From contig JACRDS010000096.1 in assembly GCA_016212825.1 (NCBI GenBank), forward strand, positions 1-45,623: 45,623 nucleotides of DNA. The letters are read 5' to 3'. The stretch's first letter is position 1. Each line of letters begins with the position of its first letter. This document shows positions 40,214-45,623 of the stretch, piece by piece. The DNA is from Elusimicrobiota bacterium (lineage in GTDB: Bacteria > Elusimicrobiota > Elusimicrobia > UBA1565 > UBA9628). The translations under genes and the position numbers were made by a program. The notes beneath the pieces were generated by a model that saw only the letters and a program-made list of their open reading frames with translations, was not told the DNA's origin and searched no databases.

Positions 40214-40417
40214 ATGAGACCGGTCAGGTTCTTGGCGGCTTTCCTGCTGTGCGGCGTGGCCCTGCTGCTTCCCTACAGGGCGCGCGTGCTCTACGGAGCG
40301 CTGCTGGCCGGACTGGCGCATGCCCCGTTCATCCTCTTCGGCGCCCTGTCCAGGCGGCTGCTCAGGCAGCTGGGGATGAGCGATTTTCCCGGAGGCAGCT
40401 CGCATGGGGCGGGATGA
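40214..40417 (+). CDS. Small hydrophobic membrane protein
   Basis: The 67-residue frame (MRPVRFLAAFLLCGVALLLPY..) contains two hydrophobic segments (about 5-21 and 29-47) and a basic loop, with a short polar tail. GTG 40205 in frame is an alternative start. It overlaps the PP-loop ATPase gene by 14 bp. Small membrane proteins of SxtJ/DUF5989 type accompany SGNH and glycan genes in other bacteria, and a DUF5989-like protein lies 2 kb downstream. I cannot place this one in a named family. Hydrophobicity and the coupling to the next gene are the reasons for calling it. Confidence 0.5.
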   Translation: MRPVRFLAAFLLCGVALLLPYRARVLYGALLAGLAHAPFILFGALSRRLLRQLGMSDFPGGSSHGAG

Positions 40418-41243
40418 ATGCGCGATCCTCTACTCGGGGGGGACGGATTCCACCTGTGTCGCCGCCCTCCTGGCTGAGAAGTATCCCCGTCTCCATCTCC
40501 TGACCTTCCGGGAGGCAGGGACGCGCGATACTCCGGACCCCAAGCAGAACATCGAGAATCTGCGCAGGAAGTTCAGCCGGAACCAATTCATCCACCAGCT
40601 GTTCTTCGTTGACGGCCTGCTCGAGAAGATCAGCTACGACCGTTATTTCAGCTATCTGCGGCGCCATGGATTCTTCATGCTGTCCACGTGCGGGTTCAGT
40701 TCTCTGAGCTGGCATACCCGGATGATCGTCTACTGCCTGGACAACGATATACCGAATGCGGCCGACGGGATCACACGGGAACTCATGCACTTCCCGGGCC
40801 ATATGGACGTGGTTCTGGCGGAACTCCGCCTTCTCTACCAGAATTTCGGGATCGCGTACGCTAATCCCGTGAGGGACTGGGATGTCCCCACCGACCAGCG
40901 CTTCCTGGACCGGCTGATAGTGGACCGGCATGGCTTCACTCTGTCCGAGGACTCCGCGCATGATTCTCCGCGGAAGACGACGGGCCGCCATCTCTATCAG
41001 CTGGGGCTGCTGCCGCACCCCAATGTCAAAGGCTCGCCGCTGGATCGCTCCATGCAGCACTCGTGCTATCCCTTCGTGTTGTTCAACATCTTCGCCTTCT
41101 GGTACTACCTCTCCTATCATGATCGCGCGCAGTATGAGAGGGAAATGGCGGACCTCTTCAGGAGGAAGATCGGGGACGTCAAATCCTTCCTGGAGGAGTA
41201 CCGGGAGCTCGGGCCCCGGAGCCGGCTTGCCGCCTGGATTTAG
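40404..41243 (+). CDS. PP-loop ATP pyrophosphatase-family protein
   Basis: The 279-residue protein carries the adenylating PP-loop SGGTDSTC at residues 11-18 and a following AALLAEKYPRLHLLTF strand, as in N-type ATP pyrophosphatases (asparagine synthetase, NAD synthetase, QueC, WbpG-like sugar amidotransferases). No glutaminase domain is present and none is adjacent. The rest (STCGFSSLSWHTRMIVYCLDN, ADGITRELMHFPGH) does not match a family I can name. It would activate a carboxylate or similar group with ATP and pass it to a nucleophile, perhaps amidating a sugar or lipid. ATG 40404 has GGAGG nine bases upstream. The next gene starts 1 nt after its stop. Confidence 0.83.
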   Translation: MGRDECAILYSGGTDSTCVAALLAEKYPRLHLLTFREAGTRDTPDPKQNIENLRRKFSRNQFIHQLFFVDGLLEKISYDRYFSYLRRHGFFMLSTCGFSSLSWHTRMIVYCLDNDIPNAADGITRELMHFPGHMDVVLAELRLLYQNFGIAYANPVRDWDVPTDQRFLDRLIVDRHGFTLSEDSAHDSPRKTTGRHLYQLGLLPHPNVKGSPLDRSMQHSCYPFVLFNIFAFWYYLSYHDRAQYEREMADLFRRKIGDVKSFLEEYRELGPRSRLAAWI

Positions 41244-41244
41244 G

Positions 41245-42420
41245 ATGAGCCATCCCCCATGGTCATGGAAGCTGGCCTCTTTCTCGGCCGGCCTCATCCT
41301 CTCAGGGCTTCTCTGCGTGTTGCCCCTGGAGTTGGCCTGCAGGTACTGGCTGAGGCATTTCGGCGACCCCGCGGAGAAGGCCAAGGCGATCCTGCGTCTG
41401 GATGCCCACCTGGGCTGGCGCCAGCAAGCGGACTTCCATGGGACTTTCCTGGGAATCCCGCTGGACACCAACGCGATCGGACTGCGCGCCCCCGCGCTCC
41501 GTCCTGCGGAGGCTTCCGTCTGTCGCCTCCTGGTCCTCGGACCCTCCTCGACTTTTGGTTGGGGGGTCCCGGAGTCCGAAACCTATGCCAAGCTCTTGGA
41601 GGGCTTCCTGAGAAGCAGGAAAGGAGGCCCCCCGGTGGAGGTCATCAACGCGGGCGAGATCGGCTTCTCGTCCTGGCAAGGGCTGGAATTCTATCGCAGG
41701 GAGCTCCGAGGGATCAGGCCCTGCCTCACGGTGATTGCCTATGGCGCCAACGACGTGGACCGCTACCGCTTCTTCTTCGACTCTGATGCGCCCGACGGCA
41801 GCGCCTTGCGTGAGGAGCGGGCTCCCGCCGCGGTCTGGCTGCACAACATGACCGCGCGATTGAGCCTGTTCCAGGTCCTGCCGCGCGCCCTCTTGAGGCT
41901 GGGCGGCCGCTTCTCTTGCGGCGAGCCCGACATCCGCAGCCTGCGGGTCCCTCCTCAGGACTATGCGGAGAACCTCCGCCAGCTCGTGCGCCAGTTGCGG
42001 CAGGATCACTCCGCGGTGCTGCTGATGACCACCGCCTCGGCGATGCCCGCCGGTCCCGGAGCCGCCCAGTGCGAGGACTACTATCGCTTGAGCCGCTCCC
42101 TGGCCGCGGCGCGCCGCTGCTCCGAGGCGCGGAAGGCGTTCGCGGACGCAAGAAGATCCGAGCCTTACCGGATTGAGAAGGATCTCCGTTTGTACAATCG
42201 ACTGGTGCGCGAGGTGGGCGAGCAAGAGAGCGCCGCCGTTTTGGATGCGGCTGTTCTTTTGACGCCGGAAAAGGCCGGACGGGTCTTCCTGGATCCCATC
42301 CACCCCTCGCCTTTAGGGCATGCCCTGATCGCCCGGGCGCTTTTCAAAGACATAGCCGGGAAAGGTCTTCTCTCGGCCCAGCTATCCTCCAAGGAGAAGA
42401 ATGATGCCGCGGCCCGATGA
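41245..42420 (+). CDS. Membrane-anchored SGNH-hydrolase-like protein with GPS instead of GDS
   Basis: The 391-residue protein has an N-terminal membrane helix (about 12-32) and an SGNH fold. Block I reads LVLGPSSTFGWGV (Ser101, with Pro where most relatives have Asp). The Gly block is VEVINAGEIGFSSWQGLEFY, the Asn block VIAYGANDVDR, and the C-terminal DPIHPSPLGHALIA supplies Asp and His near 350-353. The catalytic Ser, Gly, Asn and His are thus all present and activity is likely. Related proteins in glycan loci act as esterases or acyltransferases on the periplasmic side. The start lies at ATG 41245 directly after the PP-loop gene, and its end overlaps the DUF5989 gene by 20 bp. Confidence 0.83.
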   Translation: MSHPPWSWKLASFSAGLILSGLLCVLPLELACRYWLRHFGDPAEKAKAILRLDAHLGWRQQADFHGTFLGIPLDTNAIGLRAPALRPAEASVCRLLVLGPSSTFGWGVPESETYAKLLEGFLRSRKGGPPVEVINAGEIGFSSWQGLEFYRRELRGIRPCLTVIAYGANDVDRYRFFFDSDAPDGSALREERAPAAVWLHNMTARLSLFQVLPRALLRLGGRFSCGEPDIRSLRVPPQDYAENLRQLVRQLRQDHSAVLLMTTASAMPAGPGAAQCEDYYRLSRSLAAARRCSEARKAFADARRSEPYRIEKDLRLYNRLVREVGEQESAAVLDAAVLLTPEKAGRVFLDPIHPSPLGHALIARALFKDIAGKGLLSAQLSSKEKNDAAAR

Positions 42421-42613
42421 AAAATCCGATAGACCGACTCTTGACGGGATACCGAGGACCATCCCCGGGTTCTTGGGCTATCTGTTCATGCAGATCGTCC
42501 AGAAGCGCAGATGGCTGCTCATACCGATGTGGATATTGCTGGCCATCCTAGCCATCCTTCTGATGCTCTCCGGGAATTCCGCTCTTCTGCCGGGGATCTA
42601 CATTGCGCTGTGA
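42401..42613 (+). CDS. DUF5989-like small membrane protein
   Basis: The 70-residue protein has a polar N-terminus and a single strong membrane helix preceded by QIVQKRRWLLIPMW and followed by LSGNSALLPGIYIAL. This 'FL...(R/K)KRWLLP...GSALAPFIY' pattern is the hallmark of the DUF5989 family, typically about 50-70 residues and found next to SGNH and carbamoyl/glycan genes. Function is unknown; a membrane partner for the flanking SGNH proteins is a reasonable guess. AAGGAGAAGA lies immediately before ATG 42401, inside the end of the previous gene. Confidence 0.75.
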   Translation: MMPRPDEKSDRPTLDGIPRTIPGFLGYLFMQIVQKRRWLLIPMWILLAILAILLMLSGNSALLPGIYIAL

Positions 42614-42620
42614 CTCCGGG

Positions 42621-43775
42621 ATGAGCGGCGCTCCGGCGGGGGGATTCCGGAGGGCCCTGCGGCGCGTCTCCGGCCGGGCCGTGCGCCTTCTGGCCGCTAT
42701 GGGGGCGTGCATCCTTCTTATCGAGGGGGCCGCCAGGTGGGCGCCTGCTCTTCTGCCGCGCCCCGTCAGGCTGCGGGCGCTGGAATTCCTGAGCCGGCGC
42801 GGCAGCGCCCTTTTCGTCCCGGACCGCGAGTTGGGGGTGGCGCTTCCGGCTCCGGCCAGATTGTCGATGCCGTTGTTCCCGGGAAGCCGGATCCGCCACG
42901 TTCTCCTGCCGGGGGAATCCAGGATAGGATTCCGCGGGGATTTCCAAGATGCCGCGCGGGCCGGTGTCGACATAGTCGCAATCGGAGACTCCCACGTCTA
43001 TCAGGTGGAGGTGGACGAGGATGAGACCTGGATCAGTCAACTGGCGCGAGTGAGCGGGTTGCGCACGGCGAATCTGGGGTTGCCGTACCAGGGGACGAAC
43101 CAGGAGTTGAGGTTTTACGAGCTTTACGGGGCGCGCCTGCGCCCGAAGGTGGTGTTGCTGACAGTCTGTCCCAACGATGCTTGGGACAACGAGGCATACA
43201 CGAATTGGCTGGTCGAAATGGGGGGTGGCGAGGCCCAGCGGCCGGCCTCGAGCTTCATCAGATACAAAACCTGCCTCCAGTTGCGTCTTCCTTCGGCGGC
43301 GTGCGCCCTCGCGACATTCCTCCACCGGAACTCTCTATTGGGGTTCGCTGCGACTTCCAATCTATGGTCGAGCAGCTATGCCGCTGCTATCGACCGGAAT
43401 CTGAGGAAACAGGAGGGCTTGGGAACGATCGGTCGGGACATCCAGACGATGAAGTCTCTCGTGGAGGGCGGGGGAGGGCGGTTCGGCGTGATCCTGACGG
43501 ACATTTGGGGCTTTCCTTCGACGCATCCGCAGTATCTCCGGATGAGGGAGATCCTCAAGGCGCGCCGCATCCCCTTTCTCGACCTCGTCGTTGCGTTCAA
43601 CGGCAGCAAGGACATCAGGCGAAGGCGCCGGGAATTCCTGTCTGTCGACAACTTGCATTGGAACGGTCAGGGGAGCGCCTTCGTGGCGCAGGAGGTCTAC
43701 CGCTTCCTGCGCAAGAGGGGATTCGTCCGTCCCCCGAAGGAACGTCAATCGGGTGCTCCGAAAATTTTTAGGTAG
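42621..43775 (+). CDS. Membrane-anchored SGNH hydrolase
   Basis: The 384-residue protein has a membrane helix (about 21-38) and an SGNH domain: block I VAIGDSHVYQVEVDEDETW (Ser124), ANLGLPYQGTNQEL for the Gly block, LTVCPNDAWDNEAY for the Asn block and VDNLHWNGQGSAFVAQEVY with Asp and His of the last block. All four SGNH positions are filled. It shares overall design with the 41245-42420 protein but is not a close copy. The pair flanks the DUF5989 protein, an arrangement typical of surface-glycan decoration loci. ATG 42621 follows the previous stop by 7 nt. Strong hairpins begin 23 bp after its stop. Confidence 0.85.
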   Translation: MSGAPAGGFRRALRRVSGRAVRLLAAMGACILLIEGAARWAPALLPRPVRLRALEFLSRRGSALFVPDRELGVALPAPARLSMPLFPGSRIRHVLLPGESRIGFRGDFQDAARAGVDIVAIGDSHVYQVEVDEDETWISQLARVSGLRTANLGLPYQGTNQELRFYELYGARLRPKVVLLTVCPNDAWDNEAYTNWLVEMGGGEAQRPASSFIRYKTCLQLRLPSAACALATFLHRNSLLGFAATSNLWSSSYAAAIDRNLRKQEGLGTIGRDIQTMKSLVEGGGGRFGVILTDIWGFPSTHPQYLRMREILKARRIPFLDLVVAFNGSKDIRRRRREFLSVDNLHWNGQGSAFVAQEVYRFLRKRGFVRPPKERQSGAPKIFR

Positions 43776-43790
43776 CTTTCTGTCCCGTCG

Positions 43791-44033
43791 TTAATGCGTT
43801 CGGCGCCTGCAAAGCGCCGAACCGGGCCGGCCCCCTCGGAGGGGCCGGCCCGGACGTTTGGGCGGCCTTGTCTTTGCCGAGCGCGCCGCAAGCGGCGCGC
43901 GGTCCAGGCCCAGGGCCGTCCGCGCCGGAACGCCAGACCGGCGGCTAGGCCGCCCAGGATGATGTTCGGGGACCAATCCCTCAATGGTGACGGCGTGGAA
44001 GAACACGTCCTGCGGTCGAGAATCACCCATCAT
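43791..44033 (-). CDS. Doubtful small ORF with a good ribosome-binding site
   Basis: On the minus strand AAGGAG lies 9 nt before ATG 44033 and opens an 80-codon frame (MMGDSRPQDVFFHAVTIEGL..). The last 50 residues are dominated by Arg, Gly and Pro and run through the double hairpin at 43798-43853, which argues against translation to the end. The +1 frame contains a hydrophobic stretch SPNIILGGLAAGLAF followed by RRGR, so a frameshifted small membrane or sorting-tail protein is conceivable. The evidence is weak. Confidence 0.18.
   Translation of the reverse strand: MMGDSRPQDVFFHAVTIEGLVPEHHPGRPSRRSGVPARTALGLDRAPLAARSAKTRPPKRPGRPLRGGRPGSALCRRRTH
43798..43853 (+). terminator. Two adjacent strong hairpins downstream of the SGNH gene
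   Basis: Hairpin 1 (43798-43822) has a perfect 9-bp stem GTTCGGCGC/GCGCCGAAC with a 7-nt loop. Hairpin 2 (43822-43853) has a perfect 13-bp GC stem with a 6-nt loop; base 43822 is shared, so the two compete at one position. They start 23 bp after the SGNH stop and probably end or protect the plus-strand operon transcript, but a U-tract is missing, so Rho-independent release would be inefficient. Confidence 0.5.
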
Positions 44034-44104
44034 TGTCGCGGTCTCCTTGTGAGAAGTTTTCGCCGAGATAATTCTACGAATCGGCGGGCCCAATAAACGG
44101 CGCA

Positions 44105-44219
44105 ATGCGACAAAACCTCCGACGGGGATCCCAATAAAACATCCCGGGGCTGTCCCAGGAGGACCTCGAGAGATCCGGGACGGAGATTCTCGGACTCTCC
44201 GTCGGGGGTTTTGTCGCAT
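44105..44219 (+). ncRNA. Candidate structured RNA or MITE-like element with 24-bp terminal foldback
   Basis: Arms 44105-44128 and 44196-44219 pair over 24 positions. The only two non-Watson-Crick positions (44118/44206 and 44126/44198) are G-U wobbles when read as plus-strand RNA; on the minus strand they would be A-C mismatches. The 67-nt interior can form GTCC/GGAC (44152-44155 with 44161-44164) and, alternatively, TCCCGG/CCGGGA (44142-44147 with 44175-44180). No promoter or known RNA family was recognised. A miniature inverted-repeat element is the main alternative, but no target-site duplication is visible at its ends. Confidence 0.4.
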
Positions 44220-44288
44220 CCCCCTCGGACTGCCTGCAAGGCGCTCGGCGATCGGACGGGAGCAAGGCCCTGCTTTGTCAGCAACCTG

Positions 44289-45137
44289 CTAGCGGCCGAC
44301 GGCGCGCAGCTTCAGCCGGCACTTCAGGGAGACTTTCGCCTCCTGCTTGTGCAGGCAGTCGAGATGCGCGTTCCTGGGAGCCTCCTTGCAGAGAGCAGGG
44401 ACCTCCTCGGCGCACGCGACTTCCATGGCGGAGAACGCCTGCAGGCGCCGGAGTATCTGGCGGCATGCCTGTGAGCGCAACTCGTCCATGTGCTGCTCGA
44501 GACAGTCCCTCGCTTTCTGCCGGGCATTCTTCGCCTCGCTGGTGGCCATGCCCGAGTATTTCCGCTCTTCCTTGTGCTCCTTCGGGCAGAATCTAAGCAT
44601 GTCCGGGGCGCATAGATCCTCCTGGTGGGGAGACCCTCCTATCTTTTTCAGGCAGGCGAAGGAGATATCGTCTATGTGCTGGTAGAAACAGTGCACGGAT
44701 TCCTTGCCGAAGAAGCTGGAACCCTTGCAGAGCTGCCTGAACGCATAGCAGGGATTCTGGGACATTTTTCTCTCTATATGCTGGGCGCATGCCGGAGCGG
44801 CCTCGGAGAGATGCGCGAGGATGCACTCGCGGAGGATCGCGTCGGGAGAGAGCGCGAAGCACTTGGCGCGGATCAGGTCACGGCAGGGGTTCAGGGGGTC
44901 GTCGCTCATCGCGGAGCGGCAGGGCGCGGAGAGCCGTCCCCAGCTATCGGCCAGGCATTGCCTCGGAGCGGGGCAGCCCGGCGGACAGTGCTGGGAGAGG
45001 TCCTTCTGGCATGCCTCAGGGATAGGCGAGGCGGGCATGGGCGGGGTGGGCGCGGCCTGTCCGGCCATGGCCGAGCCAGACAGGCTCAAGAGAGCCGCCA
45101 TGAGGAAGACCGCCTGTCGGGCAAAGCTCTGGCGCAT
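44289..45137 (-). CDS. Secreted cysteine-rich repeat protein (GLG1-type repeats)
   Basis: From ATG 45137 the protein has 282 residues: a signal peptide (about 1-24), then repeated Cys modules such as ACQKDLSQHCPPGCPAPRQC, PCRDLIRAKCFALSPD, CAPDMLRFCPKEHKEE and ACAEEVPALCKEAPRN, each followed by CL-x-H/K. This spacing matches the cysteine-rich repeat first described in the Golgi/FGF-receptor-binding protein GLG1 and found in some secreted bacterial proteins. The Cys are probably disulfide-bonded in the periplasm; no catalytic residue is evident. The start was chosen for GGAGGG six bases upstream. An ATG at 45167 in frame lies only 5 nt after the -10 box and lacks a signal-peptide context. Confidence 0.8.
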   Translation of the reverse strand: MRQSFARQAVFLMAALLSLSGSAMAGQAAPTPPMPASPIPEACQKDLSQHCPPGCPAPRQCLADSWGRLSAPCRSAMSDDPLNPCRDLIRAKCFALSPDAILRECILAHLSEAAPACAQHIERKMSQNPCYAFRQLCKGSSFFGKESVHCFYQHIDDISFACLKKIGGSPHQEDLCAPDMLRFCPKEHKEERKYSGMATSEAKNARQKARDCLEQHMDELRSQACRQILRRLQAFSAMEVACAEEVPALCKEAPRNAHLDCLHKQEAKVSLKCRLKLRAVGR

Positions 45138-45172
45138 AAAGTCCCTCCGTATCGTTTCCACCAACATACTAT

Positions 45173-45178
45173 ATTATA
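45173..45178 (-). promoter_or_regulatory. TATAAT -10 box of the cysteine-rich protein gene
   Basis: TATAAT on the minus strand would start transcription near 45166, leaving a 29-nt leader that contains GGAGGG before ATG 45137. Unlike most other promoters here, this one leaves a normal leader. No -35 is evident; the GC-rich poly-C tract lies just upstream. Confidence 0.45.
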
Positions 45179-45195
45179 GCGCGCATGCGCCGCCG

Positions 45196-45205
45196 CCCCC
45201 CCCCC
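45196..45205. repeat. Homopolymeric C10 tract between divergent genes
   Basis: Ten consecutive C residues lie 18 bp upstream of the cysteine-rich gene's -10 box and 30 bp before the radical SAM start. Runs of this length are prone to slippage, so it could vary promoter geometry of either gene. A sequencing length error is also possible. Confidence 0.7.
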
Positions 45206-45234
45206 GCTCTCCCGGGCTGCGGGAAGTCCGAGCG

Positions 45235-45623
45235 ATGAGTCCGCGGGAGCAAAGTGGTATCATGACGGTACGGCCGCCGGCACCGGGGCCGGGTGAGGAC
45301 CGCTTGGACTGCGCCTATTCGTGCGGATGGGACATCGTGCACGCCTGCGGCTACCGGTGCCCCTACTGCTTCTTCATCCCTTCCTGGACCACCCATCTGG
45401 AGGAGACCAGCCGGAGGCATCTCGCCTGCTCCAAGGAGGACTGGGTCGGCTTCTGGGGCCGGTGCTTCGACCAACTGGGGCGCTTCCGCATCGAGATCGC
45501 GGGCGGCGAGCCGTTCTGCCATCCTGACCTGGCCGCCATCGTGAGCGCCGTCTCGCGGCGGCACCATGTCCTGCTGGTGACCAGCCTGCCGACGGACACG
45601 CGGGCGGTCCTGGACGGCTTCGA
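45235..45623 (+). CDS. Radical SAM protein, N-terminal part (runs off the window)
   Basis: The frame from ATG 45235 (GGAAG eight bases upstream; ATG 45262 is an alternative) is open to the end of the window, 129 codons. It contains C38-x3-C42-x2-C45 (ACGYRCPYCFF) for the 4Fe-4S cluster, a long insert with additional Cys, and RIEIAGGEPFCHPDLAAIV, the glycine-rich SAM-binding strand. The next strand LLVTSLPTDTRAVLDGF corresponds to 'NG' helix positions of other radical SAM proteins. It is the fifth radical SAM gene here. Function is unknown without the C-terminus. It is divergent from the cysteine-rich secreted protein across a 97-bp gap holding the C10 tract. Confidence 0.85.
   Translation, partial: MSPREQSGIMTVRPPAPGPGEDRLDCAYSCGWDIVHACGYRCPYCFFIPSWTTHLEETSRRHLACSKEDWVGFWGRCFDQLGRFRIEIAGGEPFCHPDLAAIVSAVSRRHHVLLVTSLPTDTRAVLDGF

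Larger units (their letters stand above)
43776..44288. other. Gene-poor stretch of 513 bp between convergent genes
   Basis: No confidently coding gene lies between the SGNH hydrolase stop and the cysteine-rich protein stop. The stretch holds a double hairpin at 43798-43853, a doubtful minus-strand small ORF (43791-44033), a CGCCGA/TCGGCG hairpin at 44061-44086 and a long 115-nt foldback at 44105-44219. The remainder to 44288 shows nothing I can interpret. Confidence 0.6.

Noticed and set aside
43920-44010. PEP-CTERM-like sorting tail on the minus strand
   Set aside because: A VPE-like triplet and a hydrophobic-then-RRGR stretch occur, but in different reading frames; a frameshift would be needed and no exosortase gene is in view.
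1-45623. CRISPR array, tRNA/rRNA genes, prophage or insertion sequences
   Set aside because: No spaced direct repeats, cloverleaf segments, transposase or phage-protein motifs were recognised on either strand. Faint or unfamiliar ones could be missed by eye.

Overview
The window is high-GC DNA from a Gram-negative bacterium. It encodes a TonB-dependent outer-membrane receptor, several lipoproteins with lipoboxes, many Sec signal peptides, an inner-membrane flippase and periplasmic hydrolases. No rRNA, tRNA, insertion sequence, phage gene or CRISPR array was seen. The phylum cannot be fixed from the sequence. The mixture of AP-superfamily hydrolases, radical SAM proteins and glycosyltransferases would suit an environmental lineage such as Elusimicrobiota, but that is only an impression.

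Layout. 1-4831 (minus): a compact operon of a class I methyltransferase, a NitT/TauT-type ABC importer (lipoprotein, permease, ATPase), a sulfatase-fold hydrolase and the start of a GT2 glycosyltransferase. 4832-9026 (plus): a CRP/FNR regulator, a TonB receptor and a degenerate sulfatase-fold protein. The same TGAC-N4-GTCA site lies in the regulator's divergent promoter region and at its stop codon, ahead of the TonB gene. 9017-10369 (minus): a PhoA-like phosphatase. 10406-17215 (plus): a HEAT-repeat protein, a GT4, a GT2-sulfatase fusion, a GT2-radical SAM fusion and a lipoprotein. 17267-20020 (minus): a tandem sulfatase. 20101-22347 (plus): a membrane spermidine-synthase-like protein. 22344-23447 (minus): a radical SAM protein. 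23480-26262 (plus): a cupin and a GT39-cupin fusion. 26283-30115 (minus): a second tandem sulfatase and a lipoprotein phosphodiesterase. 30273-32190 (plus): an exported nucleoside phosphorylase and a MoaA-like radical SAM protein. 32204-35035 (minus): an orphan ABC binding lipoprotein and another sulfatase. 35064-38575 (plus): an SGNH hydrolase, a SPASM-type radical SAM protein and a cupin. 38507-40114 (minus): a Wzx-like flippase. 40214-43775 (plus): a small membrane protein, a PP-loop ATPase, an SGNH hydrolase, a DUF5989 protein and a second SGNH hydrolase. 43776-44288: a gene-poor stretch with strong hairpins and a candidate structured RNA. 44289-45137 (minus): a secreted cysteine-rich repeat protein. 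45235 to the end (plus): a partial radical SAM protein.

How the parts may work together (inference). Ten alkaline-phosphatase-superfamily domains sit in eight genes among five radical SAM proteins, five glycosyltransferase domains, three SGNH hydrolases, four cupin domains and a flippase. Domain fusions tie the classes together: GT2-sulfatase, GT2-radical SAM and GT39-cupin. All eight sulfatase-type domains lack the formylglycine signature C/S-x-P-x-R. Six have Thr at the nucleophile position, as in LtaS/EptA-type transferases. A plausible reading is a cell-envelope glycan or lipid assembly and tailoring locus in which Thr-type AP enzymes act as phospho- or sulfo-group hydrolases or transferases. 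The substrate is unknown.

A recurrent promoter layout is a TATAAT-like box 6-14 nt before the start codon. It suggests that leaderless or near-leaderless transcripts are common here.
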